Source: Tupaia tana
Taxonomy: Eukaryota > Chordata > Mammalia > Scandentia > Tupaiidae
Reading direction: 5' to 3'
Length of the DNA: 64,000 bases
NCBI GenBank assembly: GCA_026018925.1
Contig: JAKSZU010000018.1
Coordinates: forward strand, 31,496,452-31,560,451
Part shown: positions 20,215-31,614 of the stretch, one piece after another
Layout of the letters: each line of letters opens with the position of its first letter
Numbering within the stretch: the first letter of the stretch is position 1
The notes under the pieces: model-generated
The model's input: the letters and a program-made list of their open reading frames with translations, nothing else
Database searches by the model: none
What the model was told of the DNA's origin: nothing
Position numbers and translations under genes: made by a program

Positions 20215-20510
20215 CTGTTAAAAAACCCTGCCTCTTAAAGAAAACAGTGCAACATGACAGTTGGGTAACTACTCAGAGGGGCCTTAATTATAATGCAAAC
20301 CTTGTCAAAACGATAATGTTTACTGTAGGAGGCCTTTTACATGACTGTGTTTCATAAGCTAGGAGACATTTTAGATCCAGTTCCAAATGAAATTAAAAAA
20401 AAAGAAGAAAAAGAAAAGAACGACAAGAGGAAAGGCAAATAAACATTCCGAATCCTTGACCCCATAAGTTGGGATATTTTAATGTGTGACTGTGTTGTCG
20501 GATGATAAAA
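20215..20510. other. Candidate conserved noncoding element
   Basis: Repeat-free A/T-motif sequence: GCCTTAATTATAATGCAAAC (octamer-like), ACGATAATGTTTACTGTAGG, GGCAAATAAACATTCC (forkhead-like), GATATTTTAATGTGTGAC. Guess from texture. Confidence 0.28.
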
Positions 20511-20520
20511 GTCAAAAGGG

Positions 20521-20611
20521 ATTACTTCCTTCTTTCGTTTTCTTTCTCTTTTTCCTTCTTTCTTTTTTTCTGTTTTTGTTCTGACAGCTTTTTTTTTTTT
20601 TTTTTCCTTTC
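20521..20611. repeat. Pyrimidine/poly(T) low-complexity tract
   Basis: CTTTCTCTTTTTCCTTC then a T run; open reading frames across it are compositional. Confidence 0.9.
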
Positions 20612-20839
20612 CTCTTCCAAGAGCCACAAAAAGAATGTTTTTCAAATGAACACAGGCAGGGCTGTGTCACCCAGTGATGGATTGCTCCTTCAGCTCAGCT
20701 TTTGATAATTAAGTTCTACTCTTCACAGACGAAGGCTATTCTGCCAAATCCAAAATACCCTGGAAAATGTAAAATTAGAACCTTATGAGAAAAAAAGATT
20801 AAAAGGGCTAAACATATATGTATGTAGTTTGGCTAAGTG

Positions 20840-21190
20840 GTGACTGGGGTGGGGTGGGGTGCAGAGACGAGTTGTGATTTGATAACTGCCTACTGGTCTA
20901 CACGGGGACACAAGGTCAGGAAGACGGGAATATTTACACACGGGGGCAAAGTCAAATTGAGAGTAAGTAAATGGATCTAAATAAAAAAGCAGAACATTTT
21001 GGACAAACATCACACAATCCTGACTGATGAGAGCTAACACGTGAGTCAAGGTAGAGCCTAAGAGGAGAAACGTTAGATACGATATTAGATATCCAACCCC
21101 TGGGACATTTCAAGAGTCTTTCTTAAACACAGGCAGGTTGTGTACGCACAGAGTAAACATCGTCCCTGGTTTCCTAGAAGTGGGACAGGC
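20840..21190. other. Unique DNA, no gene supported
   Basis: Short GGGGT-repeat (GGGGTGGGGTGGGGTGC) at 20845-20865. Nothing else recognised. Confidence 0.45.
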
Positions 21191-21204
21191 TTTTTCTTCT
21201 TTTT

Positions 21205-21383
21205 TTTTTCTTTGATTTTATTTTTATTATTATTATTATTAATTAATTAATTTTATTTTTCCATAGGGCAAATAGAAAGAGAGAGAGGGAAAGTGAGAAA
21301 GCAAGCCTTCCGGTCAGGGATTCAAACCGCAGTTGGCCATGTAGGAGTCCAGCACATTAACTTCCACACCATTTGCTGGCCCC
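21205..21383 (-). mobile_element. SINE class I
   Basis: TTATTATTATTATTAATTAA tail, GAGGGAAAGTGAGAAAGCAA, GGCCATGTAGGAGTCCAGCA, CACCATTTGCTGGCCCC. Flanks CAGGCTTTTTCTT and CAGGTTTTTTTAA may be the TSD. Confidence 0.9.
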
Positions 21384-21479
21384 CAGGCAGGTTTTTTTAA
21401 AGCTCTGATTTCTGCATCTACAAATCGTACATTCAGGCTCTCCATTACACATCATTAAATACAATAGGCTTACTGGAGT

Positions 21480-22640
21480 GCTCGACTTCTGAAGACTAGC
21501 TTTGAATCATAAGCTGAAGAATCTTTGTGGCTGCTCCAGAAATCTACCATGAAATCCTAGCCAAAGTCGAGGACAGCCTGTACAACCTCATGGGGCAGCA
21601 TGACATGCTTATTGGCTTGCAGGCCGCCATCTTGTTTTGCTGCATTTGCGGTTCGCCCACTATGTACAGACTACACTGGTGGAAAATGCAGACCTGAAAC
21701 CAGCCTGTCCTTCACCATGGATCAACACCACCGACCACAACAAGCACCAGGAATTGCTGAGTGATTTATTAGAAGAGACTGCAAAAGATACTTTAAAAGC
21801 CAATTCCCCTAGCCCCATGTAATGTACCAAGGAGGGGAGGAAAGGCCAACAACCCATGTGGCCATTACATTCTTGGCAGTAAGCACCCTCTTATTTGGCT
21901 CACTTGAGTGGGCAGGAGCTGGGTTTCACAAACCATTCCTATCTTGAAGACTCCTGGTGTTCATTTGATCGCCCTGAAAACTGGATCCTTATCTGCCCCA
22001 GTAATTTATCTCTTTGGAATGAGAAAGCAGGGGCAAATACAGATGCAGTAGATAAATACACTATTTTCCAGCGCACAATCAGCCTCAGTTACACGTTACA
22101 GTGCTGCCGATGGGGGCTCCCTTTTTGCTATGAAACCGATATTTCAAATGACCCTAACTGGGGCTGGTTCTCCCTGCCTTCACCACTGTCTGCCCAGGAG
22201 ACACTTAAGGAGCTCGATGGGACATTTCTCAAGTCTGTAGGGAGCATGAGGGAGATGAAGAGGTATGGCCAAGCTAGGTCTGAGTTGTCTGTCCTCTTTG
22301 ACAAGAAGCCCATGAGTGTCGTTTCTGATTTAATTTTTTTTTTCCATATCTTGGAGGGCAAGCCTAGCCATAAGGGCACTCTGGCTTGACCCTGAGCTCA
22401 AAGAAAGTGAGATAGTTTAAACCTGCTTTCTGTCAGAACTCTCTCCCCACTGAGATGGCTTGGTGGGAACCCAGAGATAAAAAATGCGAACTGACTTCTT
22501 CCATGGAGCAGGAAAACAACCGGGAGGAAAAGAAGACTTCCGCTCCTCTGTCGGCCGATAAGCCTAATTGGCTGGGTCTGCCTGCTGTCCATTGATTACA
22601 CCTCCTAATAAAGCTCTGTTGATTGGCATGCGGTGTAGCA
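21480..22640 (+). other. Unexplained stretch with long open frames and a poly(A) signal
   Basis: Forward frames stay open at 21541-21690 (about 50 codons), 21637-21822 and 21895-22389 (164 codons), in different frames. AATAAAGCTCTGTTGATTGG lies at 22605-22624, like the 3' end of a transcript or an LTR. I do not recognise a protein. It may be a decayed retrocopy, a decayed retroviral fragment, a noncoding RNA exon or chance. Confidence 0.25.
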
Positions 22641-22734
22641 GTGGCCGGCATAGGCCAGATTCCTGCCTCTGTTATTTCACCAGCAACCTTTTCCAATGGC
22701 CTGTTCCCGGCTATGAATAACTGAATCAAAGATG

Positions 22735-23035
22735 GGAAACATCGACATGTTTCAGGGGCCTCAGAATAACCTTCCGAACACCCTAGAATCCAACATATTT
22801 TCCCTTTTGAAAAAAAAAAAGAAAAGTCTTACTTGGATTCAGGAAAAGCTAAGTTACTACTACTCTCCAGAGTATGGTTTATGTTTTAATGAAGCATCAG
22901 AATTAACACAAGTGCCACTCAGGTATCTTAAACCAATATGGCCTGGTGGGAGGAACAGGATGGGATGACAAATTCTTGGAGTCTGGACTGTCTCTGGGCT
23001 GAGATGGGCAAGCAGGGAAAGGGATGGCCGGCAGC
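22735..23035. other. Unique DNA, no gene supported
   Basis: Short A run near 22810; no repeat or exon recognised. Confidence 0.4.
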
Positions 23036-23039
23036 TGTG

Positions 23040-23250
23040 TAGAGTTGTAGAGCAATCTAGTTGTAGCTGAATGAATCCAGGTAAGTCTCCTAACCTCTCT
23101 GAGCGGCCTTCTCCCATTGTAAAATGGAGGTAGTGATAGTATTTGCCACCAAAGATGTTGCAAAAGCTAAATTAAACGCCCTACACAGAGCTTAGAACAG
23201 TACTTAGGTCAAAGCAAGTGCTCAATGCGTCTTAGCCAATGTTAGGATGC
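23040..23250 (+). repeat. MIR
   Basis: CTCCTAACCTCTCTGAGCGG, TTGTAAAATGGAGGTAGTGA, CTTAGAACAGTACTTAGG and CAAGTGCTCAATG are MIR core and end. Confidence 0.9.
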
Positions 23251-23930
23251 TGTTTCCTATTGTCATCCCTGCCACTCCTGAAATCACAACCAGATTAAGA
23301 TCCGTCAAAGCACTAAGCATTAAATACATGCTGGTGATGGGTTGTTGAAAGAGCCTCTTGCCATGATGTGAGCAAAATGGTGCTGCTTGCTCAACTTTAT
23401 ATAGGTCTAACCCAAGGCCCAGTCATTTCCCCCCTGTGTATCACCCCAAGGGAATCCCCATACAGGTCTGTCATGAAGGGATATCAAGAGGAAATTCACT
23501 GTGTTATGTTTTTGGTGGTGAAGACTTGGATACAGTCCAGGGGTTATCCTGGGAAAATTGAGACCACGCAACATGGAGAATGGTGAAGCAGATAGAAGCA
23601 ACAGATTAGGTGTATACACAAGTAATAGACTAGGACAGTCTGATGTCAGGTTAAAAAGTAAGAAACCCAATGAGATAGCTAAGGCCATGCCATTTATGGA
23701 AAGTAAATATACATGGACAAAAATGATACATTTTGTAAGGATACTTGCAATGTGTTAGAAGAGTTGCCTCTAGGGGAGGAGGAAAATGGGAGTTAATGGA
23801 AAGAATTAGATAACCAAATAAATAATGAAGGATGTCTTGCCCAGACCAATGATGGCAATGTATTATGAACTGGGGCTAAAATTAATTCAATCCCCTGTCC
23901 CTGAGGCCCAGAAAGAGGACTGCTTATCCC
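23251..23930. other. Unique DNA, no gene supported
   Basis: Open frames at 23368-23586 and 23558-23758 match no family. No repeat recognised. Confidence 0.45.
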
Positions 23931-23934
23931 TATA

Positions 23935-24192
23935 TGTTTGTTTGTTTGTTTGTTTGTTTGCCATAGGACATGTGCACTTGCTGGGGAGAGAGAGAAAGAC
24001 AGTGAGAGGGAAAGTGAGGAATCGCCCCCCTAAAGGATAGCCATATCACAATCCCTTCTTCTTCTATTCTCCTGGGATTTTAGGCACACATGCACACATG
24101 CCTGGTGTGATTTTCAAGTCACCAGATCCGGGACTCAAACCATGGTTGGCCACGTGGGAGTCTAGTGCCTTAACCACCATGCCACCTGCTGT
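23935..24192 (-). mobile_element. SINE class II with class I-like head
   Basis: (GTTT)n tail, GCCATAGGACATGTGCACTT, TTCTTCTATTCTCCTGGGAT, GGCCACGTGGGAGTCTAGTG, ACCATGCCACCTGCTG. Confidence 0.9.
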
Positions 24193-24300
24193 TATATACA
24201 CATGCATTAAAACATATGTACCGATCCATTTTTATATATATACATACATTCACATATGTATTGCATATGTTATATATACATGCATTAAAATATAAACTAA
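24193..24300. repeat. AT-rich degenerate repeat
   Basis: ATACACATGCATTAAAACAT recurs as ATATACATGCATTAAAATAT about 80 bp later. Confidence 0.8.
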
Positions 24301-24488
24301 GTATAGAGAACTTTAATAAAGTTATATTTTTATTCATTAAAAATCTTTCTATTTTGAAATAATTTTAGATTTACAAAAAAATTATAAAGATGGTGCAGAA
24401 AGTTTCTGTAGATCCTTCATCCAGCTTCTCCTAGTTTTAACATCTTACAGAAGCCTGGATCATTGGTTACATCTAAGAAACTAACATT

Positions 24489-24766
24489 AGGGACCAGCAG
24501 ATGGCATGATGGTTACATCGCTAGATTCCCACGAAGTCAACTGCGGTTCGAGTTCCGGACCTGGCAGCTTGAAACTTACACTGGGAGTTTGTGCTTGCAT
24601 GTCCAAAATCCTGAGAGGAGAATGAAGGAGAAGGGATTGCAATGTGGCCATCCTCCCTGGGGGGGGTGGGGGTGGGGGTGGATTTCTTGCTTTCTGTCTC
24701 TCTTTCTCTCTGACATGCACATGCACCCTATAGTAAAAATCTCTTGGGGGGAAAAAAAAAGGAAGA
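24489..24766 (+). mobile_element. SINE class II
   Basis: AGGGACCAGCAGATGGCATG head, GCGGTTCGAGTTCCGGACC, GAATGAAGGAGAAGGGATTG, TATAGTAAAAATCTCTTGG, with a local G-rich expansion (GGGGGGGTGGGGGTGGGGGT). TSD AAGAAACTAACATT at 24475-24488 and 24767-24780. Confidence 0.95.
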
Positions 24767-25276
24767 AAGAAACTAACATTGGTACCTTAGTGTTAACTAA
24801 CCTCCAGACCTTATTAGAATTTCATTGTTTTTTTTTTTCCATTAATGTGGGATACAAAATATTACAGTATATTTATTTAATGTGTCTCTTTAGCCTCTAC
24901 CAAGTTGTATGTACCAGTGTCTCAGACTTGTTTTGTATAACTTTGACAGTTTTGAGAAGTACTAGTTAATTATTTTGTAGAAAGTCCCCTGAGTTTGTCT
25001 GATGTTTAGACTGGATTTTTGGAAAAAATATCACAGAAGTGAGATGCCTTCTTCATCACTTCATATAGGAGCATCTGAGGTCAGAATAATTCACTAGTGA
25101 TGTTAACCTTCACTACTTGGCTAAGGTGGAATCTGCTGGTTTTCTCCTCTGGGAAGTTAATATTTTTCCCTTTTTATGCTCTGTTCTTTGAATGGGGTCA
25201 TTAAGTCCAGCTTATACTCAAGAAGAAGAGATGTAAAATCCAATTCTTAGGGAAAGGATGTATCTATGTATAAGAG

Positions 25277-25400
25277 AGGTCTTTAAAAAGTTTATGAAAA
25301 ATGCATAGTATGAAAAAAAATTCTGCATATATTTCAAAAAGTTTTGCACCAAAATAAGCTCATATTTTAATTACATTATTCCCCTAACTTTTTGAAGTCT
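25277..25400. mobile_element. Mariner-like MITE type 2
   Basis: AGGTCTTTAAAAAGTTTATG at one end and CTAACTTTTTGAAGTCTTA at the other, with AAAGTTTTGCACCAAAATAA inside. Same family as 2002-2460, without a SINE. Confidence 0.7.
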
Positions 25401-25582
25401 TATATTTCTCAATGCACATTTAAAAAAATTGTAACAAAACATACATAGCACAAAATTTTCCATCTTGTTCATTTTCAAGTTTTCGGAATGCATTTGAGAG
25501 AATAGCTTTGAGATATAATTCACATACCATAACACTCACTTTTCTAAAGCCCAAGAATCAGTGGTTTTAATATTTTCTTTTC

Positions 25583-25769
25583 TAATTAAAATACTTAATT
25601 TTATTTATTGTTATTATTATTATTTTTTTTAATTTGCTATAGGACATGTGTTCTTACCAGAGTGAGAGAATGAGAGAAAGTGAGAAAGTAAGCTGCCAGA
25701 TCTGGGACTTGAACTGCAGTCTGCCATGTGGGAGTTCAGCACCTTAACCACCATACCATTTGCTGGTCT
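25583..25769 (-). mobile_element. SINE class I
   Basis: TTTATTGTTATTATTATTAT tail, GCTATAGGACATGTGTTCTT, GAGAAAGTGAGAAAGTAAGC, GCCATGTGGGAGTTCAGCAC. TSD-like GGTTTTAATATTT / GGTTTTAGTGTTT at 25563 and 25770. Confidence 0.88.
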
Positions 25770-26861
25770 GGTTTTAGTGTTTGCAAAGAACTGTGCTACT
25801 ATTACCACAAAGTTTAGAACATTTTCATCACACTAAAAGAAACCTCATCTTCATTAAAAGTTGCCCCTCATTCTCCTCTCTCCCTGGCAACCACTAAAGC
25901 ACTCTGTATCTCCATACATTTGTGATAAATATAATCTCTAATGTGATAAATATATATCTCTTGTGGATTTTAATTTAGCCTGATATTTTCAAAATTCATC
26001 TATGTTATAGCATGTGACGGTACTCCATTCCTTTTTATTGAGGAATAATATTCTACCGGGTGGATATTCCCTGTTCTACTTATCCAATTATTAATTGATG
26101 GCCATTTGTGTTTTTATTCCCCTGCTTTTTGGCAATTTTGAATAATGCTGCTATGAATGTTTGTGTATACTTTTTTTTTTTTTTTTGTGGTGTGTGTATG
26201 TATACGTATGCTTTCATTTCTCTTCAGTGTGTACCTAGGAGAGGAATTTCTTCTGGGTTGTATGATAACTCTGTATTTAACGTTTGAGCAACTGTGGGAT
26301 GTTTTCCAAAGTGGTTTTACCATTTTACATTCCACCTCCCAGTATATGAAAGTTTCGATTTCTCCACATTCTTGTTATCTTTTTGATTATAGCCCTCCCA
26401 GTAGGGGGTGAAACGGTGTCTCGTTATAATTTCGATTTGCATTTCTCTAATGGCTAATGATGCTGAGTGTCTTTTCATGTGTTTCTTGGCAATTTGCATA
26501 TCTTCTTTTAAAAAAATCTAGTCAGACCCTTTACCCATTTAAAAAACTGAGTTGTCTTTTTATTATTTAGTTCCATGAATTCTTTACATATTTTGGATAC
26601 TGGGTCCTTTATCAGATGCATGATTTGCAAATAGTTTCTCACCTATGGATCCTATTTTCACATTCTTGATGGAATCTTTTTTAGTGTAAAAGCTTTTGCT
26701 TTTTATGTGTCCATTTTATCTATTATTTTTGTTGTCACTTTTTTTTGCTTTTGGTGTCATATCTAAGAAAAAAATTATTGCCTTATTCAAAGTCATGAAC
26801 ATTTACTCCTGTGATTTCTTCTAAGAGTTTTATATTTTAGTACTTACATTTAGGTCTATGA

Positions 26862-27105
26862 TCTTATTCATTTATGTATTGTTAATAAGAGAGAGTGCAT
26901 GGGAGAGACAAAAAGAGAAAGGCATTTTTGACCAGGTCTTGCTATGGTGATCCTCTGCCCCAGCCTGGTGACCTAGGATTATGTGTGTGCACTATTGCAC
27001 TGGCCCATTCAGATTGATCTGGGATCTGAACTAGGCTTCCCATATGGCTTCTGCCTGGCACAGTGATGTCCTACTGTTCATCCCACTGTAGCAGGGCGTG
27101 TTGAT
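26862..27105 (-). mobile_element. SINE class III in L1M
   Basis: TTATTCATTTATGTATTG tail, GAGAGAGTGCATGGGAGAG, diverged body, CCCACTGTAGCAGGG at the head. It separates TTTAGGTCTATGATC and GTTGATCCATTTTGAAG, which are neighbours in L1. Confidence 0.7.
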
Positions 27106-27369
27106 CCATTTTGAAGTTATTTGTTTACATGGTGTAAGGAAGAGGTCCAACTTCATCCTTTGCCTGTGAACATCCAGTTGTTCCAGCACCATCTGCTGAA
27201 AAGATTATCCTTTCTTCATGCCTGATAGTCAATGTATTTCTGAAATGTCAACCTTTGTCACAAACAAACTTTTTGGCACCCCCACTTTGCCTTCCTTAAG
27301 CCTAAATTGTCCAGTCAACTATCATCTCCAGGAGCACTTTAAATAGATACTGATAAATGCAAAGAAGTT

Positions 27370-27600
27370 GTTTCGGGGAGGTTGTCAGACAGACCTGGAT
27401 TTATCCCCTAGCTCCATACTTAATGGCTGTGTGGCTTAACTTCTCTAGAATGTCACTTGACTTCTCTGAGTCGCATCTCTTTATCTGAGTAGTGGAGATA
27501 AGACTTTAGTTGCCTTGTAGAGTATGCGAGGCGAACCGTAGACCAGAAGGACTGATTAAAGTGCTTTTAAAATATAAAATGGGGTATTCAGTGTAAACTA
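27370..27600 (+). repeat. MIR
   Basis: CAGACAGACCTGGATTTATC, GGCTGTGTGGCTTAACTTCT, GACTTCTCTGAGTCGCATCT. Confidence 0.8.
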
Positions 27601-27639
27601 TTGGCTTTTCTTTCCATAGGCACCAGTCACATTTTATTA

Positions 27640-28180
27640 TATATCATTGGCATTGTCCTGTATTTTCCATTGGTACCTAACAGATTACCCCATACTTAAT
27701 GGCTTAAAACAAGACATTTATTACCTTGTAGTTGTCATAGATCAGGAATCCTTGCATGGTTTAGCTGGGGCCTCTCTCACAGACTGTAGTTATGGTGTTG
27801 ACTGGGATTCTAGTCATCTGAAGGTTCAACCAGAAAAAGGTCCTTTTCTATACTCCCTAGATTCAGTTCCTGATAGACTGATAGGGGAAGACTGCCCTCG
27901 CTTGCCATGTGGATCTCTCCATAAGGCACTCACAATATGGCACATGGCTTCATTGGGGTAAGTGAGAAGAATTAAAGAGCAGGTGCAAGAGGGAAATCAG
28001 AGTCTTTACATAACATAACCTTGATGTCCCAGCAGTTCTGCATATTCTATTTACTACATGCAAGTTATTAAGCATAGACCACACTGAAGGGGTAGGGTTT
28101 TCACAACAGCATGAACACTAAGAGGTGGGGATCACTGTGAGTCATCTTGGAAGGAAGTCTGCTATGTCCTGTTGGGGCAA
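27640..28180 (-). mobile_element. MaLR/MLT1-like LTR, antisense
   Basis: CTTAATGGCTTAAAACAAGA, TTGACTGGGATTCTAGTCAT and the end ACTAAGAGGTGGGGATCACT, GAGTCATCTTGGAAGGAAGT, complement of a TGTGGTAG...CCAAGATGG LTR start. An open frame at 27647-27961 lies wholly in it. Confidence 0.7.
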
Positions 28181-28377
28181 CAGGACAAGCATTTGTAGAC
28201 CTCAGAGTTTAGGGGTGTGTCTTGTACAAAGTAGACCTTCAACCACTGTTTGTTTGAGAAACTCATTTCTGTAAGATTTACACTAACTAGCTGCTTTGTA
28301 TTGTCAAATTCTACCATTAGGAATTCAATTCCATGTGTAGTGGGCAGGTTAGTTGTTGATGTTTAAGATGTTAATCT

Positions 28378-28562
28378 TGGGGGCCAGAAGGTGGCATGGT
28401 GGTTAAAGGTGCTGGATTCCCACATGACTGACTGTGGTTCAAGTCCCAGACCTGGCAGCTAACTTTCTCTTTCTGTCTCTGGTCAAATTAAAAAATAATG
28501 ATTACAAATAGAATTAAATAAATAAATAAATCTCTTTTTTTAAAAAAAAAGAAAAAAAAGAA
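28378..28562 (+). mobile_element. SINE class I
   Basis: GGGGGCCAGAAGGTGGCATG head, GTTCAAGTCCCAGACC, CTCTGGTCAAATTAAAAA, AATAAATAAATAAAT tail. TSD-like AGATGTTAATCT / AGATGTTAAGCT at 28366 and 28564. Confidence 0.93.
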
Positions 28563-29011
28563 GAGATGTTAAGCTATTCATTAGCCACTTCATTTCCTGT
28601 ATTTTCCCTGATAACTACATTTTGCAGCCTCCTTTGGTAACTGGCTTATGGTTGGGATGAGCCAAGGGGAGGCACTGGTGGAGACTGAAGGATAGGAGAA
28701 AGTAGGAAGCCTGCCTTTTTCTCTCAGTCCCCACCAATCCTCTTCGTATGACTTCTCTAGTGGGTTCTGTGGCTCTGACTCTCAGCTGAGTAACTTGGGC
28801 CCCAGCTCGCGGACTCTGATAACCCAACTTTCTAGCCCTGCTGCTGCCACCTTTGAGCTGCTTCCCTTGTCTGATTTTTCAGTTCTCCGCCATCTTTGTA
28901 TCTAATTATCTGCATTAAATACCATTGATTAGAGTCCCTGGGATGCATTCTTCTTTTCCAAGTCAGACCTGACTTATGTATTCTCCTTTTATGTTTAAGA
29001 ATATTTTGTTT
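28563..29011. other. Unique DNA, no gene supported
   Basis: No repeat recognised. Ends next to a class II SINE. Confidence 0.4.
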
Positions 29012-29015
29012 TCTG

Positions 29016-29274
29016 GGACCAGTGGATGGTATAGTGGTTATGTCGCTGGACTCCCACATAGTCAACTGTGGTTTGAGTCCCAGCAACTTAAAACTCATGC
29101 TGGGCACGTGTGCATGTGTGCCCAAGATCCCAAGAGGGGAGTAGAGGAGAAGGGATTGCAGTGTGGCTATCCCCCTTGGGTGCGGGAGGATGATTTCTCA
29201 CTTTCTGTGTGTCTCTCCAGCGAACACATGTGCCCTGGAGCAAAAATCTCTAAAAAAAAAAAAAAAAAAAAAAA
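29016..29274 (+). mobile_element. SINE class II
   Basis: GGGACCAGTGGATGGTATAG head, GGTTTGAGTCCCAGCA, GAGTAGAGGAGAAGGGATTG, GGAGCAAAAATCTCTAAAAA with a 23-nt A tail. Confidence 0.92.
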
Positions 29275-29279
29275 TGATG

Positions 29280-29778
29280 AAAAAGAAGAACTTAGGATGA
29301 GGACAAGAAGGGACTAAATCTAGGCCATTTTTTTCCTGGAGGAAGAAGTGGTATGTTTTTCTATTCATTCTCCTAAAAGGAGCATTTTTTCCCAAATAAC
29401 TCAAAGATATAACACAGATTAGCAGTAGTTCTGGTCAGAAACTCTTGTGAGATGTGACCAAAGCAACATACCCTCTCCTAAGAAAAATGCACATATTCAT
29501 ACAAAATTATGCATCATCTCAGGGTTTCACAGACTCCCCTAAAGGCCAGTGGGAGACTCACTAGGGATCCGTGGAGTTCAGCTTAATCACAACACGCTGG
29601 ATCATGCTTCAACACTTCCCAAACACGATTTGCCATTGAGAAATATATTAACACATCCCAACACCACCTTTTCCCTTGTTCCACAATATTTCCTAAACAT
29701 TGACTTTCAATATTTTAATTTAACTGGAAAGGGGTACTTGATACCTCTCCCATGATATCTGTCAATCACAGGGTCCAT
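29280..29778. other. Unique DNA, no gene supported
   Basis: AT-rich, no recognisable repeat or exon. Confidence 0.45.
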
Positions 29779-29898
29779 GCAGTAGACAAGAGCTGGGCTC
29801 TGGAGCCAGACTGCCTGAGATGAAGCCCTGATTCGACTACCTAGTAGCTGTGTGACCTTGAGTAAGTTACTTACTTGACTTCTCTGTGCATCTGTTCT

Positions 29899-29954
<56 letters not shown>

Positions 29955-30118
29955 TCTGTAAGTGAAGCTAAAAATAGTACCTTGTATATAGAGTTGTTGT
30001 AAAGATTAAATAAGTTATAGAAATAACTTGTGAGTTATGACTAAGTAGATAGAATGTCTTTTAAACAGTGCCTGGGAAAGAGTGAACACTCAATTAATGC
30101 TAGCTATTATTGTATTGC
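29779..30118 (+). repeat. MIR, full-length-like, with a 54-nt poly(T) inside
   Basis: GGGCTCTGGAGCCAGACTGC, GTAGCTGTGTGACCTTGAGT, then T54 (29900-29953), then AGAGTTGTTGTAAAGATTAA, CAGTGCCTGGGAAAGAGTGA, CACTCAATTAATGCTAG. The run sits where MIR has a short CAGTTT. Confidence 0.93.
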
Positions 30119-30141
30119 CAGTAAATTATTTTTCCAGTACG

Positions 30142-30404
30142 TTTTATTTATTTTCTTTTAAATGTTTTAGGTTTATGCCGTAGGGCACATATGCTCACAG
30201 AGAGAGAGATGGAGAGAAAGTGAGAAACCATTCCCAGAAGGGATAGCCACATGGCAATCCCTTCTCCTACATTCTCCTCCTGGGATCTTGGGCACGTGTG
30301 TACATGTGCTTGGCGTGATTTTCCAGCCACCAGGTCCAGTACTTGAACTGTGGTCATTCATGTGAGAATCCAGGATCTTAACCATCATGTTACCTGATGG
30401 TCCC
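30142..30404 (-). mobile_element. SINE class II
   Basis: GCCGTAGGGCACATATGCTC, CTTCTCCTACATTCTCCTCC, TGTTACCTGATGGTCCCC head. Confidence 0.85.
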
Positions 30405-30985
30405 CGATCCATTTTAAAATAGACTCAAACTACTCAAATAAAAAGTATCCTGTATGCTCTGGCAGCTCACACGTCTTATACTTGGAAAATGCTGTTGAAC
30501 AATCATGATCCCTCAAGAGAACTCCTCCTACCTTCCCCACACACTTCGGCACAAGAAGCAGGAAATCCCAAGGAGGAGATAAAGTAACTGATAGTGGCTG
30601 GGGAAGATACTGAGAGGGCATCTGAGGCTGTGTTTGTTTTACAGTGACAGAGCAATAAGGAAAAACAGACTCTGTTTACGTTGCTTGATGCCACCTTCCA
30701 GAGGCCAGGAAACACATCCGCCCCTATCTCCTGACCAGCTGCTCCTGGACCCTGTTGGACCCTCCCCTTCTTGCTCCCCACTGACAGCTGCTGGAAGTAG
30801 GAGAGTGGTCTGCCCCTGTAGGTCTCATCCACCTGCCCAGGCTAATGAGGGACTGGGGACAGGCTTTGGAGGTATCATTTGCATTTTTTTTTTTTTTTAT
30901 TTCCCACCCTTTCTCTTGAGGCAAAAGCACTTTAATTTTGCTCTGGGTTGCTCACTCTACTTTACTTTTGGTGCATGTATTTCAG
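30405..30985. other. Unique DNA or very old repeat
   Basis: GTTTGTTTTACAGTGACAGA near 30630 faintly resembles an LTR end. Poly(T) at 30886-30898. No gene supported. Confidence 0.35.
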
Positions 30986-30987
30986 AA

Positions 30988-31345
30988 TTCCAGGGGAGGT
31001 GCCTGTGACCAAGGCTAAGCCAGTCAGCTCTTTCTACCCTTCTTGCCATGGTGTTAGGTTTACGGATGGGCATATGATCCGAGGCGGACCAATTAGAATC
31101 GAACTGACTCAACCCTGAGACCTGTGAGCTATGAGGGAAGGGGCCTTTCTTTCTTTGAACTAGCATTATGAATATATGACCCTGACACTGCCAGGGATGC
31201 CTGAGAATGGAGCCAATCCATGAGGAACAGAGTCAAGAAGTTAATCCTGCTGATAATGTTTGGGCCTGCTTCACACTGTGCCTGAAGCCCACCATTCTCT
31301 TGGATCTGTCTTTTCCAAGTGAAAACTATCACCCCTGACCCCCTC
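30988..31345 (+). mobile_element. Ancient LTR-like repeat
   Basis: GGGCATATGATCCGAGGCGG, GACCAATTAGAATCGAACTG, GCCTGAGAATGGAGCCAATC and GTGCCTGAAGCCCACCATTC follow the order of an old mammalian repeat I cannot name exactly. Confidence 0.5.
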
Positions 31346-31614
31346 AGACTCACGCATCTCATGAGACAGTTCCAGCAGGGGACTTGGGGAGCGATCAGTG
31401 GAATGCCATTGGAGATGATGGGTGTGACTTCAGAATAAGAAACCAAAGTTATGTGCTTCTTAGTTCTGTGAATCAATTATGGTCACTAGCTAGGTGTATG
31501 TCATCTCACCCAGATGACCAGCCAACGCAGTCTTGGACACCCCCTGTGAATAACAATCCCTTACATTCACCTGGTATTCCTCCACCTGCAAGGTACCTTC
31601 AAAGACGTTGTCTT

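Larger units (their letters stand above)
24335..27245 (-). mobile_element. Long L1M fragment, antisense, heavily interrupted
   Basis: Reversed L1 3' region in order: TTTAGATTTACAAAAAAATT, CCTTCATCCAGCTTCTCC, CCTGGCAACCACTAAAGCAC, TTGAGGAATAATATTCTACC, CAATTTTGAATAATGCTGCT, TTTCGATTTGCATTTCTCTA, TCCATTTTATCTATTATTTTTG, CATGGTGTAAGGAAGAGGTCC, CCAGCACCATCTGCTGAAAA. Interrupted by SINEs at 24489, 25583 and 26862 and a MITE at 25277. Confidence 0.9.

Noticed and set aside
22560..22640. LTR end of an endogenous retrovirus
   Set aside because: Only an AATAAA-like motif; no TG...CA ends, no paired LTR and no recognisable gag, pol or env nearby.
27647..27961. 104-codon forward open frame
   Set aside because: Lies wholly inside an antisense LTR relic.
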